From the NCBI GenBank assembly GCA_977006965.1, contig OZ345377.1, positions 868,001 to 932,000 on the forward strand: 64,000 nucleotides of DNA, written 5' to 3'. Made by a program: the position numbers and the translations under genes. Positions 43,529 through 54,424 of the stretch are shown here, one piece after another. Source of the DNA: Phymatolithon calcareum. Its lineage: Eukaryota > Rhodophyta > Florideophyceae > Hapalidiales. Every line of letters starts with the position of its first letter. Position 1 is the first letter of the stretch. The notes below the pieces were generated by a model. It had not been told where the DNA came from and made no database searches. It saw only the letters and a list, made by a program, of their open reading frames with translations.

Positions 43529-44050
43529 CTACTTCTGCCTCGCCGGCGCGCCACTCCGAGTGCGCTTCTTCGAGGATGATCCGGCGCCACTCGAGCCTGC
43601 CATCGGCGAGGCAGTGGTAGCCGGCGCCGGCCTTGGAGGTCTCGGCGCAGCGCGCTGTTTCTCGGACCACAGACGCACAAGTTCTGGATCAACGGGGGGT
43701 TTCTTGCCTTTCGGCCCGGAGATTGCTCTGTCGAGTAAATCAACAATGGCTTCGGAGGACACCTCTCTCCTCCCGTTAAAAAGTTGCGACATGGGCTCGG
43801 AGAGACGAATCATATTCGGTGCCGAAGGCTGCGACGAACGCGAACCTGAGGAACTTGACGGACTAGGGGCGTTGTGTATGCCTCCAACCGTAGGAATTAG
43901 ATCGAGAAGCTGACGAAGAAGAGCAGTACGTTCCGTCAAATAGGACTTCTCCTGCACTAACGCGGCTTTGTGAGCCTTCTTTCGCTCGCGGGATGCTTTT
44001 GCGGCTGCTAGATTGCGTTGCGAGCGCGTCTTCTTATCCTGGCCGGACAT
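43529..44050 (-). CDS. bZIP transcription factor
   Basis: A DNA-binding regulator of 173 residues from the ATG at 44050. The basic region follows the bZIP rule N-x7-R-x9-L exactly: Asn13 and Arg21 in NLAAAKASRERKK, then Leu31. Leucine-zipper positions recur every seven residues: Leu31, Leu38, Leu45, Ile52. The zipper is short (four heptads) and is followed by a Ser/Pro-rich linker (61-75). A middle helix (EAIVDLLDRAISG) comes next, then a Pro/Ala/Ser-rich tail ending in a basic KKRTRSG. It would dimerise and bind ACGT-core DNA in the nucleus. The codons are more GC-rich than the flanking DNA. Targets are unknown. Confidence 0.85.
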   Translation of the reverse strand: MSGQDKKTRSQRNLAAAKASRERKKAHKAALVQEKSYLTERTALLRQLLDLIPTVGGIHNAPSPSSSSGSRSSQPSAPNMIRLSEPMSQLFNGRREVSSEAIVDLLDRAISGPKGKKPPVDPELVRLWSEKQRAAPRPPRPAPATTASPMAGSSGAGSSSKKRTRSGAPARQK

Positions 44051-44131
44051 GATGATTGCGCTGCGTTGAAGACACTATGTCTGTGCGACGGCCACGGTGC
44101 TGCGTTCAGCTTAGGGCGTGGGTATGACTTG

Positions 44132-44179
44132 CTTATATATGATGACGTGCACAACTTAGGCGTGCTGGAAGTGGACGTC
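44132..44179 (-). promoter_or_regulatory. Candidate bZIP gene promoter: TATA-like box and ACGT sites
   Basis: About 85-130 bases upstream of the ATG, the minus strand reads GCACGTCATCATATATAAGC: a GCACGTCA element (44143-44150) directly upstream of TATATAAG (about 44132-44140). A second ACGT site, GACGTC, lies at 44174-44179. Such sites are typical bZIP targets, so self-regulation is possible. The spacing is sensible for a TATA promoter with a short leader, but no transcript data support it. Confidence 0.4.
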
Positions 44180-45529
44180 GCAGAGCCGAGGACAGCTGTG
44201 TGCGTGTGATACTTACGTGCAGCATGTGCGTGGGGTTGGAACTTCTGTGCGAGAAGGTTGCAGAGCTCTACTTGCCCAGTTGCACTCGGTGCAAATTTTT
44301 CGGCATGTTGGAAACCTGCGTTTGTAAATTTGATCGTAGTTCTGGAAACTGAATGAAAGGTTGTCAGTGGCATTGAGGGAATAATGAGAAAATTGCACTG
44401 ACGAACACGACCAAGTATCTATTCATATCTCGAGTGCTAATCAGCAGGGAAACGGAAGCGGCCGTATGCGTCGCTGTGACTTCCTACAGGCCCCAAGACG
44501 GGCGAAATACCCGAGAGATGGGATGCTCAGTCGATCGTGATATATGTGTTACCGTCGGCAGAGGACAGTAAGAACGCGAAAGGATGAGTATCTTAGTAGT
44601 CCGGGCTCTGGTGTCGTTCAATACGGGTAACAAGAGATACCATTGTTGGAATCTAAATTCCTATTGAAGCTTACAGCTTCTAGACTAAGTCGAAATATTG
44701 TAATTTATGGTAACTGTGGCGAGCTACCCAACTGTAGGCTAACTCGCACCTTGATTCCTACTCTTTCTACTTTACTCTTAGTCCTGTACAGTACTCTGTT
44801 TAGTTGAGGATGATGTTAGACGCCCTTACGACTTTCCTTTCTTCTCAACTTGTCATTAATGGCTTGAGCAGCATTTGCTTGAGCGCTGACGAAACAGGTG
44901 CTGCTCAATAACGAGGATATTGTCTCAGTTTCGAAGTCAAGGAATAACGCCCTCGAAAAGACAAGGAACAACGTTGTTCAAGTGACTCCATTGTGCAGAG
45001 AGTCGCGTGTTCTCATGACAGATCCAGGAAATCCAGAGACAGTCTGATTGGCTCTGAATCGCCGACAAATCAAATTCCACAGCCGTAAACCGGATTCGGA
45101 ATGGTGTAAATGCGACAGAACTCAATCGCAGCTTGCAGTCGAAAGGCAGTCGGAAGAAGCATCAACAAGTGTTTTCCTGCTCAGTGCTCCTTTCGGACGG
45201 ACCAGAGAATTATCGTAAGAGAGAAGTGAGCGTCGCTCTCTGCCCGGTCCCCGTTTTGGGAAACCTGCGGTCATAACAGATCTCAACTAAGTGGTGCATG
45301 AAGACAATCGTGAACAGCACGTGGACCTTCGCGAGGGTCTACGACACTGAGCGCGCAAAAGTATTAAACTCTCTTTTTGTTCTGGACTGTTCATTGCTGT
45401 TTTGCAACAGATCGTTGAGTCTCTGAGAGGCAAAATCAGCATTGTGGTTTATCGTACCTTTAAATTCTTAGAATCAGTTAAGGGAATGATAAAAACATAA
45501 GCGATGAAAATCGCTAAATTGGTTGGAAA
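44180..45529. other. Gene-free stretch upstream of the bZIP gene
   Basis: I see no supported ORF, repeat copy or RNA gene here. Confidence 0.35.
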
Positions 45530-45620
45530 AGGGGAAAAATTCGCTAAATAGATATCCCAGCCAAAAATACTACTTGCTCTGAAGTCATGGAAAAGAAGGA
45601 GCTCGTCTGTGACTTCTTCG
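45530..45620 (+). mobile_element. Left end of a MULE relic (same family as A)
   Basis: AAATTCGCTAAATAGATATC at about 45539 resembles the terminal repeat of relic A. It is followed by CCAAAAATACTACT and an ATG (45588) encoding MEKKELV, equivalent to MNKKELV in relic A and MGKNELV at 60258. No matching right end was found, so it is truncated. Confidence 0.5.
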
Positions 45621-45699
45621 TTTGACCCGTGGAGCAAGGACTGGTTTGGAGACGTATGGCTGTGGAGAACATGGCGCAAGCAGCAGAGGTCATTGGTGA

Positions 45700-46340
45700 T
45701 TAGCATCGCTACAGTTATACGCAATGCAATCCACACCCTCCCCGGCGGACGCTATCTTGCCCGCGCAAAATTAGCACAGCACTTGGCAAGCAGATCCGCC
45801 GAATCCTGAACGCCCAATCCCCCGACGACGGCGCATCTGAACTATCTCATCTGCTTGCTATCCCTAAGCTTTGCCTTCGGAGCGCACCCCGACATCCAAA
45901 CCAAGACGCTCCCTCGGCGCTCAACAAAGCGCGTCTATCTTCAAGTTAGACCTTGTCTAATCGTCAGCCTAGAACACTCTAAACAAAGTCCTGGCCGATG
46001 AAAGAGCATGCCCATCGCCCGGCACTCCTCGCATGCGCCCTACACCAGCCACCGCTGCTATGACGGCGCATCGAATTCGGCGCGCCACTCGGCAGTTTCT
46101 GAACGGCGACGTGGCGAAGGCTGTACAATCCCACAAAGCAACACCCTTGCTGGTACATATTATCCTGCAGTCACAGCAGACCTGCTATGCAAGCACTCCT
46201 ACCAGAGAAACCCAGCCTGGGCAGGAATTCATCAGATGGAGTCCCTCCGGCCTGACTTCCGAGAACCCTCAATTGAGGGTGTTCGTCACGCAGACAGTAT
46301 TGGAAGCAAAAAGTATAAAACAAATTGGTGCGGCTTGAAC
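45700..46340 (+). mobile_element. Possible N-terminal part of a LINE-type reverse transcriptase, decayed
   Basis: Frames read LGKQIRRILNAQS, LSHLLAIPKLCLRSAPRHP, FLNGDVAKAVQS and RWSPSGLTSENPQL. These recall the region before the reverse transcriptase core in some algal LINEs (a ...LLLLPKLLL... segment and a GPSGLRPEHL motif). Frames change several times. The link is from memory and weak. The open frame 46008-46556 overlaps it; its last 80 codons are unrecognised. Confidence 0.3.
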
Positions 46341-46556
46341 TTGTCGCTAAGCTGGGCCGAAAGGATTGTCCGTCTCAGCTCCCCGTGCGGAAACGCGACC
46401 CACTTCTCACGGACATGCGGTAGGCTGAACATTCACCACATTGTCGAGGCGAAGCGCGGACACGTCGACAAAGCGACTCAGTCCACGATAATCGACCTCA
46501 TCACCTACGATGACGAAGATGCTACTTGTGAAGAAGATATAAAGCAGAGAGCTTAG

Positions 46557-47307
46557 CGAGCGCTCGAAATAATTTCTCCATTTTTGGCAATCTTATTTTT
46601 AAAAACCTCACAAGCAGATAATTAAATGGGCAAGTCTTCCTCACGTGCAACCATCGAAAAGGGAGTCTCATCTCTTATGTCTAAAATTTTATCTGAGCAC
46701 ATAGCACGTGCTCAATAATATATTTAACTGTCGAATAGAGTCCTCTGGAAATCATTGCGGACGAGTATTATATTTTGCTAGGGAGGTCTATTTATTCCGT
46801 TTTCCCGATTTTTTCGTCTAATTTTATCGAATTTCGTCCAAAAGGAACGCTTCGAAATCTAATTTTGCGATCTGAATTTTATTTAATGTTCTACTCTATT
46901 TTCTCTGATCTAACGTGCCAACTCGGGGAGGCAGGCAAAGTATTTTTCTCATAACAATAATAGAATCTCCTCGCCTCGTCTGGCGCCTCTATCTACACCG
47001 GCTCTTAGGCCAGAGGTTTCTGACACGGCGCACATGCAGTCCCCGTCCAATCAGAAGTGTTCTTTGGGCACGTGTACAAGTATAGCCAATCGCAAGCCAG
47101 TAGGGAGAAGTTCTGTTTTTCTGCTTTATTTTTTCAATGTGCTCCTGGAGTGTAACGAGGAACCCCTTCGACAGTTCCGCCCACAGCCGCATATGCCCAC
47201 GGCCGTGCCCTTTCCAATTGCCAGTTTCCTGCAGTGGCCCTACAGGGCCCTCGTCACCACTGTTGGGCCCTGGGCCAGTAACCCCTGGGGCGGCACGGCG
47301 ATTCCAT
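46557..47307. other. Stretch next to the Copia 3' LTR
   Basis: AT-rich then GC-rich sequence without a supported gene. Confidence 0.3.
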
Positions 47308-47457
47308 TGGACGGTTTGGGGGTTTACTGTTCTGTGTCCTTCCCCGGTTCACCCTCGGCTGAACCGGGGGTTATATCAGTCCCAGTGGACCAATGGTCCA
47401 CTCGGTATGATCGAACTGAATGACTGTCTTACGCAATGTAGTAATTCACGGGGCACA
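47308..47457 (-). repeat. 3' LTR of the Copia element
   Basis: Begins TGTG and ends CCA on the minus strand. It shares AAGACAGTCATTCAGTTC, GGACTGATATAACCCCCGG and CCCCAAACCG with the 5' LTR, with many substitutions. Confidence 0.75.
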
Positions 47458-48036
47458 TTTCCTAACACCGTTCCTTAGAACAATGGTATTCAGTTTCCCA
47501 TCACAGGGATATTTTGACCGACTGTGGCTTTCCCAAGCATTAGTTGCAGGACCTGTGCCTTCGAGAACAGATTTCGCGAGTTACTGGCACTCGAGCATTC
47601 CGCCTCTTCCACTTAACGAAAAAACCAAAATGAAAACGCTCGTGGGATCAACATCAACAACAATAAAACAGGTTGTCAGCTTTACGTAGGATCAGACTTG
47701 AGGGTGAAAGCAGCCTGTCAGAAGAGTGGCACAGAAAAAACAAATTCAGTCTTATCAGAGGCTCAGCACAAAGGAAAAACAGTAGATACCAAAGAACATA
47801 TAGCAACAGCATAAGCAAAAATATCATCACCTCAATCGATATTTCTGGTCCTATTTGCGAGAAATTTCAATCTGAGAGATCAAATACCGTAGAATGGGTA
47901 GGTCTAGGAGATTCGTTAGGATGTCGGCGATATTCTCGCTCGACGGTACATACGACAACTGGATGAAGTTGCTCTTCCCAAGTTTTTTTGCGTGGTGGAT
48001 TTTCAAGTCGATGTGTTTGCCCTTGGTGGTGACTTG

Positions 48037-48375
48037 CTAGTTGGTTGTGAGCGCTAGGCAGCGGAACTGTCCATAGCTATACCCGTTGATTGGAATTTTA
48101 TTTCTTCGCGCCAAGGTACTTGATGTGCTATTTTCCACCACAGCTTGGACATCCACCTTACATGTTTTGCGCATTCCAAGAGTGCAATGTACTCCGACTG
48201 AGCGGAGGAGAGCGCAATCACCGCCTGTCTTCTCGCCTGCCAAGCGATAGGCACGCCATTGATGGCGAAAATATAGCCCGTTGTCGACTTTCTCGATTCA
48301 CTACATCCGCCCCAATCGGCATCAACAGATGCGCTGATCGGAGGGAAATAGCATTCGTCTTTCGAGGGTAGAATA
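48037..48375 (-). pseudogene. Copia RNase H region
   Basis: The minus strand reads PIAWQARRQAVIALSSAQSE then YIALLECAKHVRWMSKL, the characteristic Copia RNase H block (..W.S.RQ..VALSS.EAEY.AL..A..E..W...L). A frameshift separates it from the upstream ADWGG-like part. It continues the linker at 50840 once the inserted element is removed. Confidence 0.75.
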
Positions 48376-48945
48376 AGGCAACCTTAACCATCAGCCAAAA
48401 TCGCCGCGCCGTGCGTACACTGGGGGCCTTCTGCTCCACACCGGTCCCGACCAGAGGCCCCTACTTTATGTTTGACACGTGGAAAAACGAGGCCGACAGG
48501 CTTGCGCCGGCCGTCCAAATATCATAAAGCATATGCGTCCTGCCTGCACACCTACTCGTTCGCCGCCCACTGCCGGCCGCTGGATCGCCTGCACACCTGC
48601 CCATCCGTCGCCCGATCGCAATCGTGCCCGCCTGCGCTCGTCTGCTTGCTCGCTCGCCTCTCCGCTTCCCCGCTTGCGCTTGTCTGCTTGTCCGCCCGCC
48701 TGCCCGCCTGCGCTTGTCTGTCGCTTGTCTGCTTGTCCGCCCTCCTGCCCACTTGTACGTATACACGCCGGTCTTTGCTTGTACATCTGCCTGCGCTTGC
48801 CCGCCTGCCCCCAAAAAAATGTTCCTCGTTCGGCCGTCTGCCCTCCGCCGCGCAAAAAAATTCTGCCTTGCTTTCCCGCCCATCCCTGCTTCACTAAGTC
48901 TGCCTTGCCCGTTGTCTGTCCGGGTCCCTATGTATCGCTAGGGAT

Positions 48946-49239
48946 ATGCTCTTTGTAGTAGGTAGGTCTTTTTATGACCCGTTTCGACTTAATTTTTCAG
49001 TCCAGCCTCTGTACAATGTAGTATGTCCGCTAGACAGGAATATAGCTTTCCATCCCAGCTTCCATAAGAACGCTTTTCTTGGTGCCGCAAGTTGTTTCGC
49101 GTACCACAGTAAAAACAAAATCGACGTTATCCCAGTAAAATTCCTTTTTGACAATTATATTTTCGCTGAAAATTCTGAGCTTGTTTTCGATCGTTTCACG
49201 TTGCGAAACGGTCGAATCCGACATCACTTTTTACTGTAA
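48946..49239 (+). CDS. Small ORF inside the foldback element
   Basis: A 97-codon frame with an ATG, ending 67 bases before the histone-H3-like ORF on the same strand. The product is rich in Phe, Asn and Arg (FLFDNYIFAENSELVFDRF) with no recognised domain. It may be a first exon or a separate gene. Its AT-rich codons match the next ORF, not the GC-rich arms. Confidence 0.3.
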   Translation: MLFVVGRSFYDPFRLNFSVQPLYNVVCPLDRNIAFHPSFHKNAFLGAASCFAYHSKNKIDVIPVKFLFDNYIFAENSELVFDRFTLRNGRIRHHFLL

Positions 49240-49305
49240 TGATACACTGTTTTTATTATTTTCCCACTTATTGTACGTCCGTATTTAAGAGTTGTATATA
49301 CTGAA

Positions 49306-49881
49306 ATGGTCAAATTCTTTCGTTCTAATTGCACCAAAACTTCAGCCTTAGTCCAAATTCTGGAAACACATCTTCCCTTTGAGATTGATGAAAGCTTTTT
49401 GGAAACCATGAATTGTAAATTCGGCTTCGCTAATCTCTCCTCCACGTACGGTCCGGATGGTATAAACCCAAAAGTGTTCTTCCGGGAGAATTTTTTGAAC
49501 GGAATACCCGACCGCGAAAAAGGGTCTAAAGTGCTATCAAATTTACTTTCCATTCATGAATCTGCTTTTGATTTGGCTTTCTGCCAGCTAAATCTTGAGG
49601 AAGCAAGTAGTGTGGGCGAGAATCTGTTCACATGCTTATGGCTTTTTCTCTCATGCTCTGTTTTGACGGAAAGTGAGATATCATTTCTGCGAAGACTAGA
49701 CTTTCGTTTCAAAAAAGACGCTTTTCTCGCGCTTCGGGAAGCGTCGGAAATGTACGTCGTGCAGTTTTTTCACGATTCGAACCGCGCGGCGATCCATGCG
49801 AAACGCGTTACGGTTATGGACAAAGACCTGAGGTTTACTATTCAGACGAGGAGGGACTCGGGAATCTACCCTAGTGTCTAG
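49306..49881 (+). CDS. Protein with a histone-H3-like C-terminal domain, carried by a transposon
   Basis: This intact frame gives 191 residues from the ATG at 49306. Residues 128-184 resemble the histone H3 fold: [17 protein letters not shown] (134-150) aligns without gaps to the loop 1/helix 2 block of H3, and [14 protein letters not shown] (162-175) to [14 protein letters not shown], 11 of 14 residues identical. Helix 3 then departs from H3 (RFTIQTRRD), and most of helix 1 is missing. Residues 1-120 lack an H3 tail and match nothing I know; [13 protein letters not shown] at 23-35 only superficially recalls the H3 LPFQRLV. It may be a captured, diverged host H3 or CenH3 fragment fused to another sequence, or a protein the element uses itself. 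Whether it is expressed is unknown. Confidence 0.7.
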   Translation: MVKFFRSNCTKTSALVQILETHLPFEIDESFLETMNCKFGFANLSSTYGPDGINPKVFFRENFLNGIPDREKGSKVLSNLLSIHESAFDLAFCQLNLEEASSVGENLFTCLWLFLSCSVLTESEISFLRRLDFRFKKDAFLALREASEMYVVQFFHDSNRAAIHAKRVTVMDKDLRFTIQTRRDSGIYPSV

Positions 49882-50839
49882 ATACCATACTACACTGTTG
49901 GATGAAAATAAACTCGGAACTTTTTAATAAGCCTACCCTTCTACAACATCCTTTCGCTAAGCACACAAAAAAACGGGCAGACGAGCGAGCGGATAGGTGC
50001 TGAGGCATCTTGGTTTCGTGGGCGGGAGCTGGCGAGCAAGCAATGCAGAATGTTTTTAGTGGGGCCGTGGGCGGAGAGCCGATCAAGGCAGACTTTTGTG
50101 CGGCGAGGGGCGGGCGGCCGAAAAAAGCAACTATTTTTTGTGGGGCTAGGGGCGGACGGTCGAACAAGACCGCTTTTTGGGGGGCAGCCCGGCAGGCGGA
50201 CAAGCATAGGCAGGCGGGCGGACGAGCAGACAAGCGCAAGCGTGCAATATTGCGATATGGCAGAGGGCGGGAAAATGTGCTGACAGACAAGCGCAGGCGG
50301 GCACGATTTCGATAGGGCGGCGGGCCGGTAGATGTGCAGGCAGACAAGCGCAGACAAGCAGGCAGGCACGATTGCGATAGAGGGGCAAACGGATAAGTTT
50401 ACATGCAGAAAAGCGCGGCCAGCAGGCGGGCGAATAAGTAAACAAGCCCAGACGGCCACGATTTCGATAGGAAAGCGGGCGGGTAGGTTTGCTCGCAGAC
50501 AAGCGCAGGCGGGCACGATTTCGATAGGGAGGCAGGCGGGAAGCTTGCAGGCAGAAAAGCGCAGGCGGGCAGGTGGACGGGCACAAGCAGGCAGGTGGGC
50601 GAGCAAGCAGACAAGTGCAGGCGGGAACGATTGCGATCCGGCGGCGGGCGGGTAGGTGTGCAGGCAGGACGCATGTGCTTTATGATATTTGGGCGGCCGA
50701 CGCAAGCCCGCCGGCCTCGTTTTTCCACGTGTCAAAATTAAACTGGGACCTCTGGTCGGGACCGGTGTGGACCAGAAGGCCCCCATTGTACGCACGGCGC
50801 GGCGATTTTGGCTGATGGTTAAGGTTTCCTGGTAGAATA

Positions 50840-51940
50840 GGCCATATTCGACCGTTCCTGCAGTGCAGTACAGGATTCGTTTCGACAATACTAAATTTCA
50901 TTGAACTCGGGCGTGAACTTGCCGCGCAAGTACGACTATTGAGAACTGAATGCCAATCCTCGTGCATATTGCCAAGTAAAGTATACCTCCGATGATGGAG
51001 TGGTACGCAGAATGTGCATCACGCGGCAAAGCTTTCTCCTCCGGCCAACCTGGTGTTACGTCCGCGCTCTTTGGTAGTGGTGTCCAAGTATCGTTCGCAC
51101 TGTCAAGAATCGTGTTCTTCCAGTAGTCGCTTTGAGCATCCTCGCTGGTCTACCTTATTACCGTTTCATGTTGAATAATGTTCCATTGAATGAACGACTT
51201 GAGTTGGGAAAAGAGTTTTACATCGAAGTTCGCAGCCAGTTCAAACCTGATCCGTTCTAGAAGACCGAATGACTTTATTAAAAACGCAAGGTCATCGACA
51301 ACTATCGCAACGATCACGAACGAGTCTCCTTTGCGGAGGAAGTAGACGCGATGATCGTAGTTAGAGGCTAGAAACCTCCGTCGCTCAAGTTGATTTGTCA
51401 ATAGCGATCACCATATTTCACCAGCGTGCTTCGACCCATAGATAGACTTTTGCAGCAGGCCGGCATAACCGAGCATTGACTTCTTCTAGCTTGAATCTGT
51501 CAGTTGTTGCATAAGTATTGGAACGTCTAAGTCACCATATAGATATGCATTAGAAATAAAAGCTCTCTCCAGAATTTTGTTGTCTGACGCTGCAGTGGGC
51601 TTCGTGTGACGCGACGGGTGCATACAAGTTGTCGGGATCGAAGTATAGAAACTCCTCTTCCTTGTCACCTCGAAGAGAGCATCTGACTTTTTCAAGGAAG
51701 TTTGTGCATTCAGAATGGAGAGGCTTTAGCTTAAATATCCACGGGAACAGCACGGGCTTCATATACGGTTTCAATCTGAAATACGTCCACGGGCCTCGCC
51801 TTAAAAGTGCGTGGTACGCATTGTCAATAGCTTTCCGCCATGGTTCAGACTCACAGGCGTTTCGAAAGGACCTTGGTGTGTTTAGGCCAAGATGCTTTTA
51901 CTTTCTCTATTGAAAACAGGAGAAAACAGTGTTGGAGTAG
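50840..51940 (-). pseudogene. Copia reverse transcriptase region
   Basis: Successive frames carry FISNAYLYGDLDVPILMQQ (51695-51486, matching the A.LYGDL...I.M.QP block), a KSIYG-like motif near 51450, and FVIVAIVVDDLAFL then LAANFDVKLFSQLKSFIQWN (51401-51150), the polymerase active site with V-V-D-D where Y-V-D-D is usual. Near 50888-50840 comes RILYCTAGTVEYGLFYQ, the linker before RNase H; the foldback insertion begins there. Several frameshifts are present. Confidence 0.8.
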
Positions 51941-52059
51941 CTAGAGGAAAATGATTGAACCAGCTGTTTCTCAATACCAAATTGTTTCACAATACAGTCG
52001 AGTAGTGCAGACATCCCCGGTAAGTTGGTCACTATGATACTGTTTTAAATCGTCTCAAT

Positions 52060-52360
52060 GGACGAAGATGATAGAGAGAGTCTGTAGTACAAATACTCTT
52101 ATGAGCCTGGTACTAGTTTGAACTGCAAAGAAATGGCCAAGAACGGAACGAGGAGCAAATTTCTTTCCAGGTGCCGTCTTGGTGCGGTAGATGAAAGCGA
52201 AACCTGGGGTTTCAAACTTAAGCAGGGATTAGAAATGGATGCATGTTCTTTCGTTCCACTTGAGTATAGGAATTTCCCCGCCACTTCGCGTAAATGGCAA
52301 TCGGTTGCGAAGCCAATTTCCCTGTGAGATCTCTTGCGAAAAGGAGAACTCGCGTACATG
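52060..52360 (-). pseudogene. Remnant of the Copia integrase C-terminal region
   Basis: The minus strand reads FAPRSVLGHFFAVQTSTRLIRVFV, which parallels the F.PRS..GIFLGYS..TRGYRV block at the end of Copia integrase. The catalytic part of integrase is not recognisable in 52360-52850. Confidence 0.5.
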
Positions 52361-52851
52361 TCCCATGCTCCTAGATTAGTCTTTCTGCCGCTGCATTGAT
52401 CTGTGAATCATGCGCTGGGCCATACTCTAAGAGTATCGCAAACGTACGACAAAAATCGATCACATATCCGGAAGAATGTTCCCCTGCAAGGTCAAGTCGA
52501 TGGTTCTTCAAACTATGGCGCTGAGATAAGAATACAGATTCTGCGCAAGCTTTGTACGTTCTAAGTGCTCAGAAAGAGTTCGGACTTATTATTTATCATC
52601 TTGACATCCGACGTAGCAGAGAATTCGTCAAGGAAGGCTACCGTCATTGTGCTGCCGGAAAGAGATTACTCTTCCCAGGCCTGGAGATGTCAAGGTGGAT
52701 GAGATCCACGGGTAATACGTATTATTCTCTGGTGATAATAGGAAGCTCTCATTAAACTCCTTCTACGGTTGCTCGGGTAATGCGGAACACCAGGAAAGTC
52801 TTTGGGTATTGTAATATAACGTTCTGGGTGTGGGTCACCAACTTTTCGGTG

Positions 52852-53448
52852 TCACATCTCTGCAGAGTTCTTCCTTCGTATGTCGTAGATGGCCGTAGCC
52901 TTAGGATATGTATGTTTTGATGATGAAGTAGAAAGACAGAGTGGAAAAATGTTTCCCTTCTGTTTGATTTCCACAATTATGTCTAGTGTTCCTTTCTCAA
53001 TAGACCCTTTCGAGAATATGAAACATCTAAGAAGTGGGCGTATAGATTCTGTGAAGGGAACATGAAAAAACTTGGCGAGCATGCCGACAGAGACAATGTT
53101 TGATCCAAACTCAGGAGCGTGATAAACCTCGACGACGAAATCGGTACTAGTCGAAGGACGGACTGTCCCTTTGCCGATCATTTTGGTTACAACATGAGCG
53201 GCCTACACCGATTCCTGCGTGATGGTTTCGTACGTGAGGAAGGACTCCTTTGAGTGGAAGAAGTGGTGAGGTGCACTAGAGTCGAAGTAAGCATCGTTAA
53301 TCATACTAGAAGAGAGACACGCAATATCGCTTCGAAATTTAAGCTTGGCCATGAACCCTCGGTACAGAATATCAGTCGGACGATATTTCAATGACATAGG
53401 ACGTTGAAGGTTGACGCCATATGTTGTCAGGTTTTGAACTGCTGCCAT
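52852..53448 (-). pseudogene. Copia protease region
   Basis: One frame (53448-53203) reads AYFDSSAPHHFFHSKESF, where active proteases have D-S-G-A; Gly is changed to Ser. The next frame (53181-52852) reads VYHAPEFGSNIVSVGMLAK, the conserved block after the protease core. The frames are separated by a stop. Confidence 0.7.
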
Positions 53449-53481
53449 GAGACTTTGGATTTCGGGAGACGTATGACTTTG

Positions 53482-54424
53482 TTATGCCTTTCCGATCCAT
53501 CCTCCATGGCGCTGGTCCTGATAGTATCCGCTTTGCCCTCTCCGAAAATTAGTCGAGTAGTTATGGTTTTCGCTAAAGCGATCTCGAAAATTTTCTCTAT
53601 GCTCTTCAGCAATGCGCTTTCGGCACGCTGATTTGTAGTGGATAGGCTTTCCGCAATAGTAGAAATGGCCCTTTTTACGCTTATTAAGTCCACCACGAAC
53701 GCCAAGCTCCCTTTCGTTATTGTACTTCCTTACTAGACGCTTGTGTAACTGTGAAAACGTTTCACCAGCGTCGGCTACATTTGCAGAGATAGTTTCTACC
53801 GCATTCTTGCTTTGAGCCAGCTGTGAGCTGTTATGGTTTTCGCGGCGAGCCATTTCAGTACGCACGGCGGCTTCCACTTTGGAAAAATCACAGTCTATAA
53901 GTGTGAAGACCATGGACATGGACGCAAAAGATTGTGGAAGGGATGCAATCAGCTTGGACAAATTCTCGTCTTCAGGAATGTCGACACCATATGTTTTAAG
54001 TTGTGATATTGGATTTGTAAACTTTACAAAATGGACATCGAAGTCCTTTCCTTCTCCAAGAAGGAGAGTATCCAGTTCAGGGCAAAGTTTCTTAACGGCT
54101 TGCCCGTTGCTAGCAGTTATGTTTTTTCTAGGAATGTCCAGAGATTGTACGCAGACTTTTCACGGTCAGCACTGAATGGCTTTGCCCGTACTCGAGGTGC
54201 AGAATCAAGCCTGAGAATGTTTGCGCTTTTCGAGACAACTTGCACGTTTGTCCCTGTAACCCTCGCGGTTGTACTATTGGACTCCTGGGCAGGTTTCGGA
54301 CCAAGAGGTAGTTGGTCTTCCCTAGAAAATATGCCAGAACCGTATTCTTCCAATCGGCAATGTCGGTCACCACTTTTAATTTTAGGATTTTGGACATGGA
54401 CAAGTCCAAGTAGGAATGAGTCAT
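53482..54424 (-). pseudogene. Copia gag region
   Basis: The upstream frame (54424-54128) reads SMSKILKLKV and DIADWKNTVLAYFLG, the usual start of Copia gag. The second frame (53961-53482) has the helical gag core (LIASLPQSFASMSMVFTLID) and a zinc knuckle YYCGKPIHYKSACRK. The first knuckle cysteine is replaced (F-Y-Y-C instead of C-x2-C), so RNA binding is probably lost. Frame changes separate the two. Confidence 0.75.

Larger units (their letters stand above)
48376..50830. mobile_element. Foldback/MULE-like element with long repeat-rich inverted arms
   Basis: GGTAGAATA flanks both sides (48367-48375 and 50831-50839), a 9-base target duplication. The ends read AGGCAACCTTAACCATCAGC (left) and AGGAAACCTTAACCATCAGC (right, opposite strand), and the outer ~200 bases of the arms agree at about nine in ten positions. 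The arms run to about 48900 (left) and from about 50010 (right). They are filled with diverged tandem units: ~65-95 bases (CAGGCGGGCACGATT(G/T)CGATA) and, further in, ~42 bases (GGGCGG..GGCCGAA..AAG). Long repeat-bearing inverted arms with a 9-base duplication are features of foldback and Mutator-type elements. The middle (48900-50000) is AT-richer and holds two ORFs. No transposase is present. Confidence 0.85.

Noticed and set aside
48472-48958. Overlapping long ORFs in several frames on both strands
   Set aside because: They lie in the left foldback arm, where repeats rich in GC and Cys/Arg/Ala codons open every frame by chance. The products are low-complexity.
49941-50888. 315-codon ORF on the minus strand
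   Set aside because: It is the tandem repeats of the right foldback arm read through. Only its first ~20 codons are real Copia sequence.
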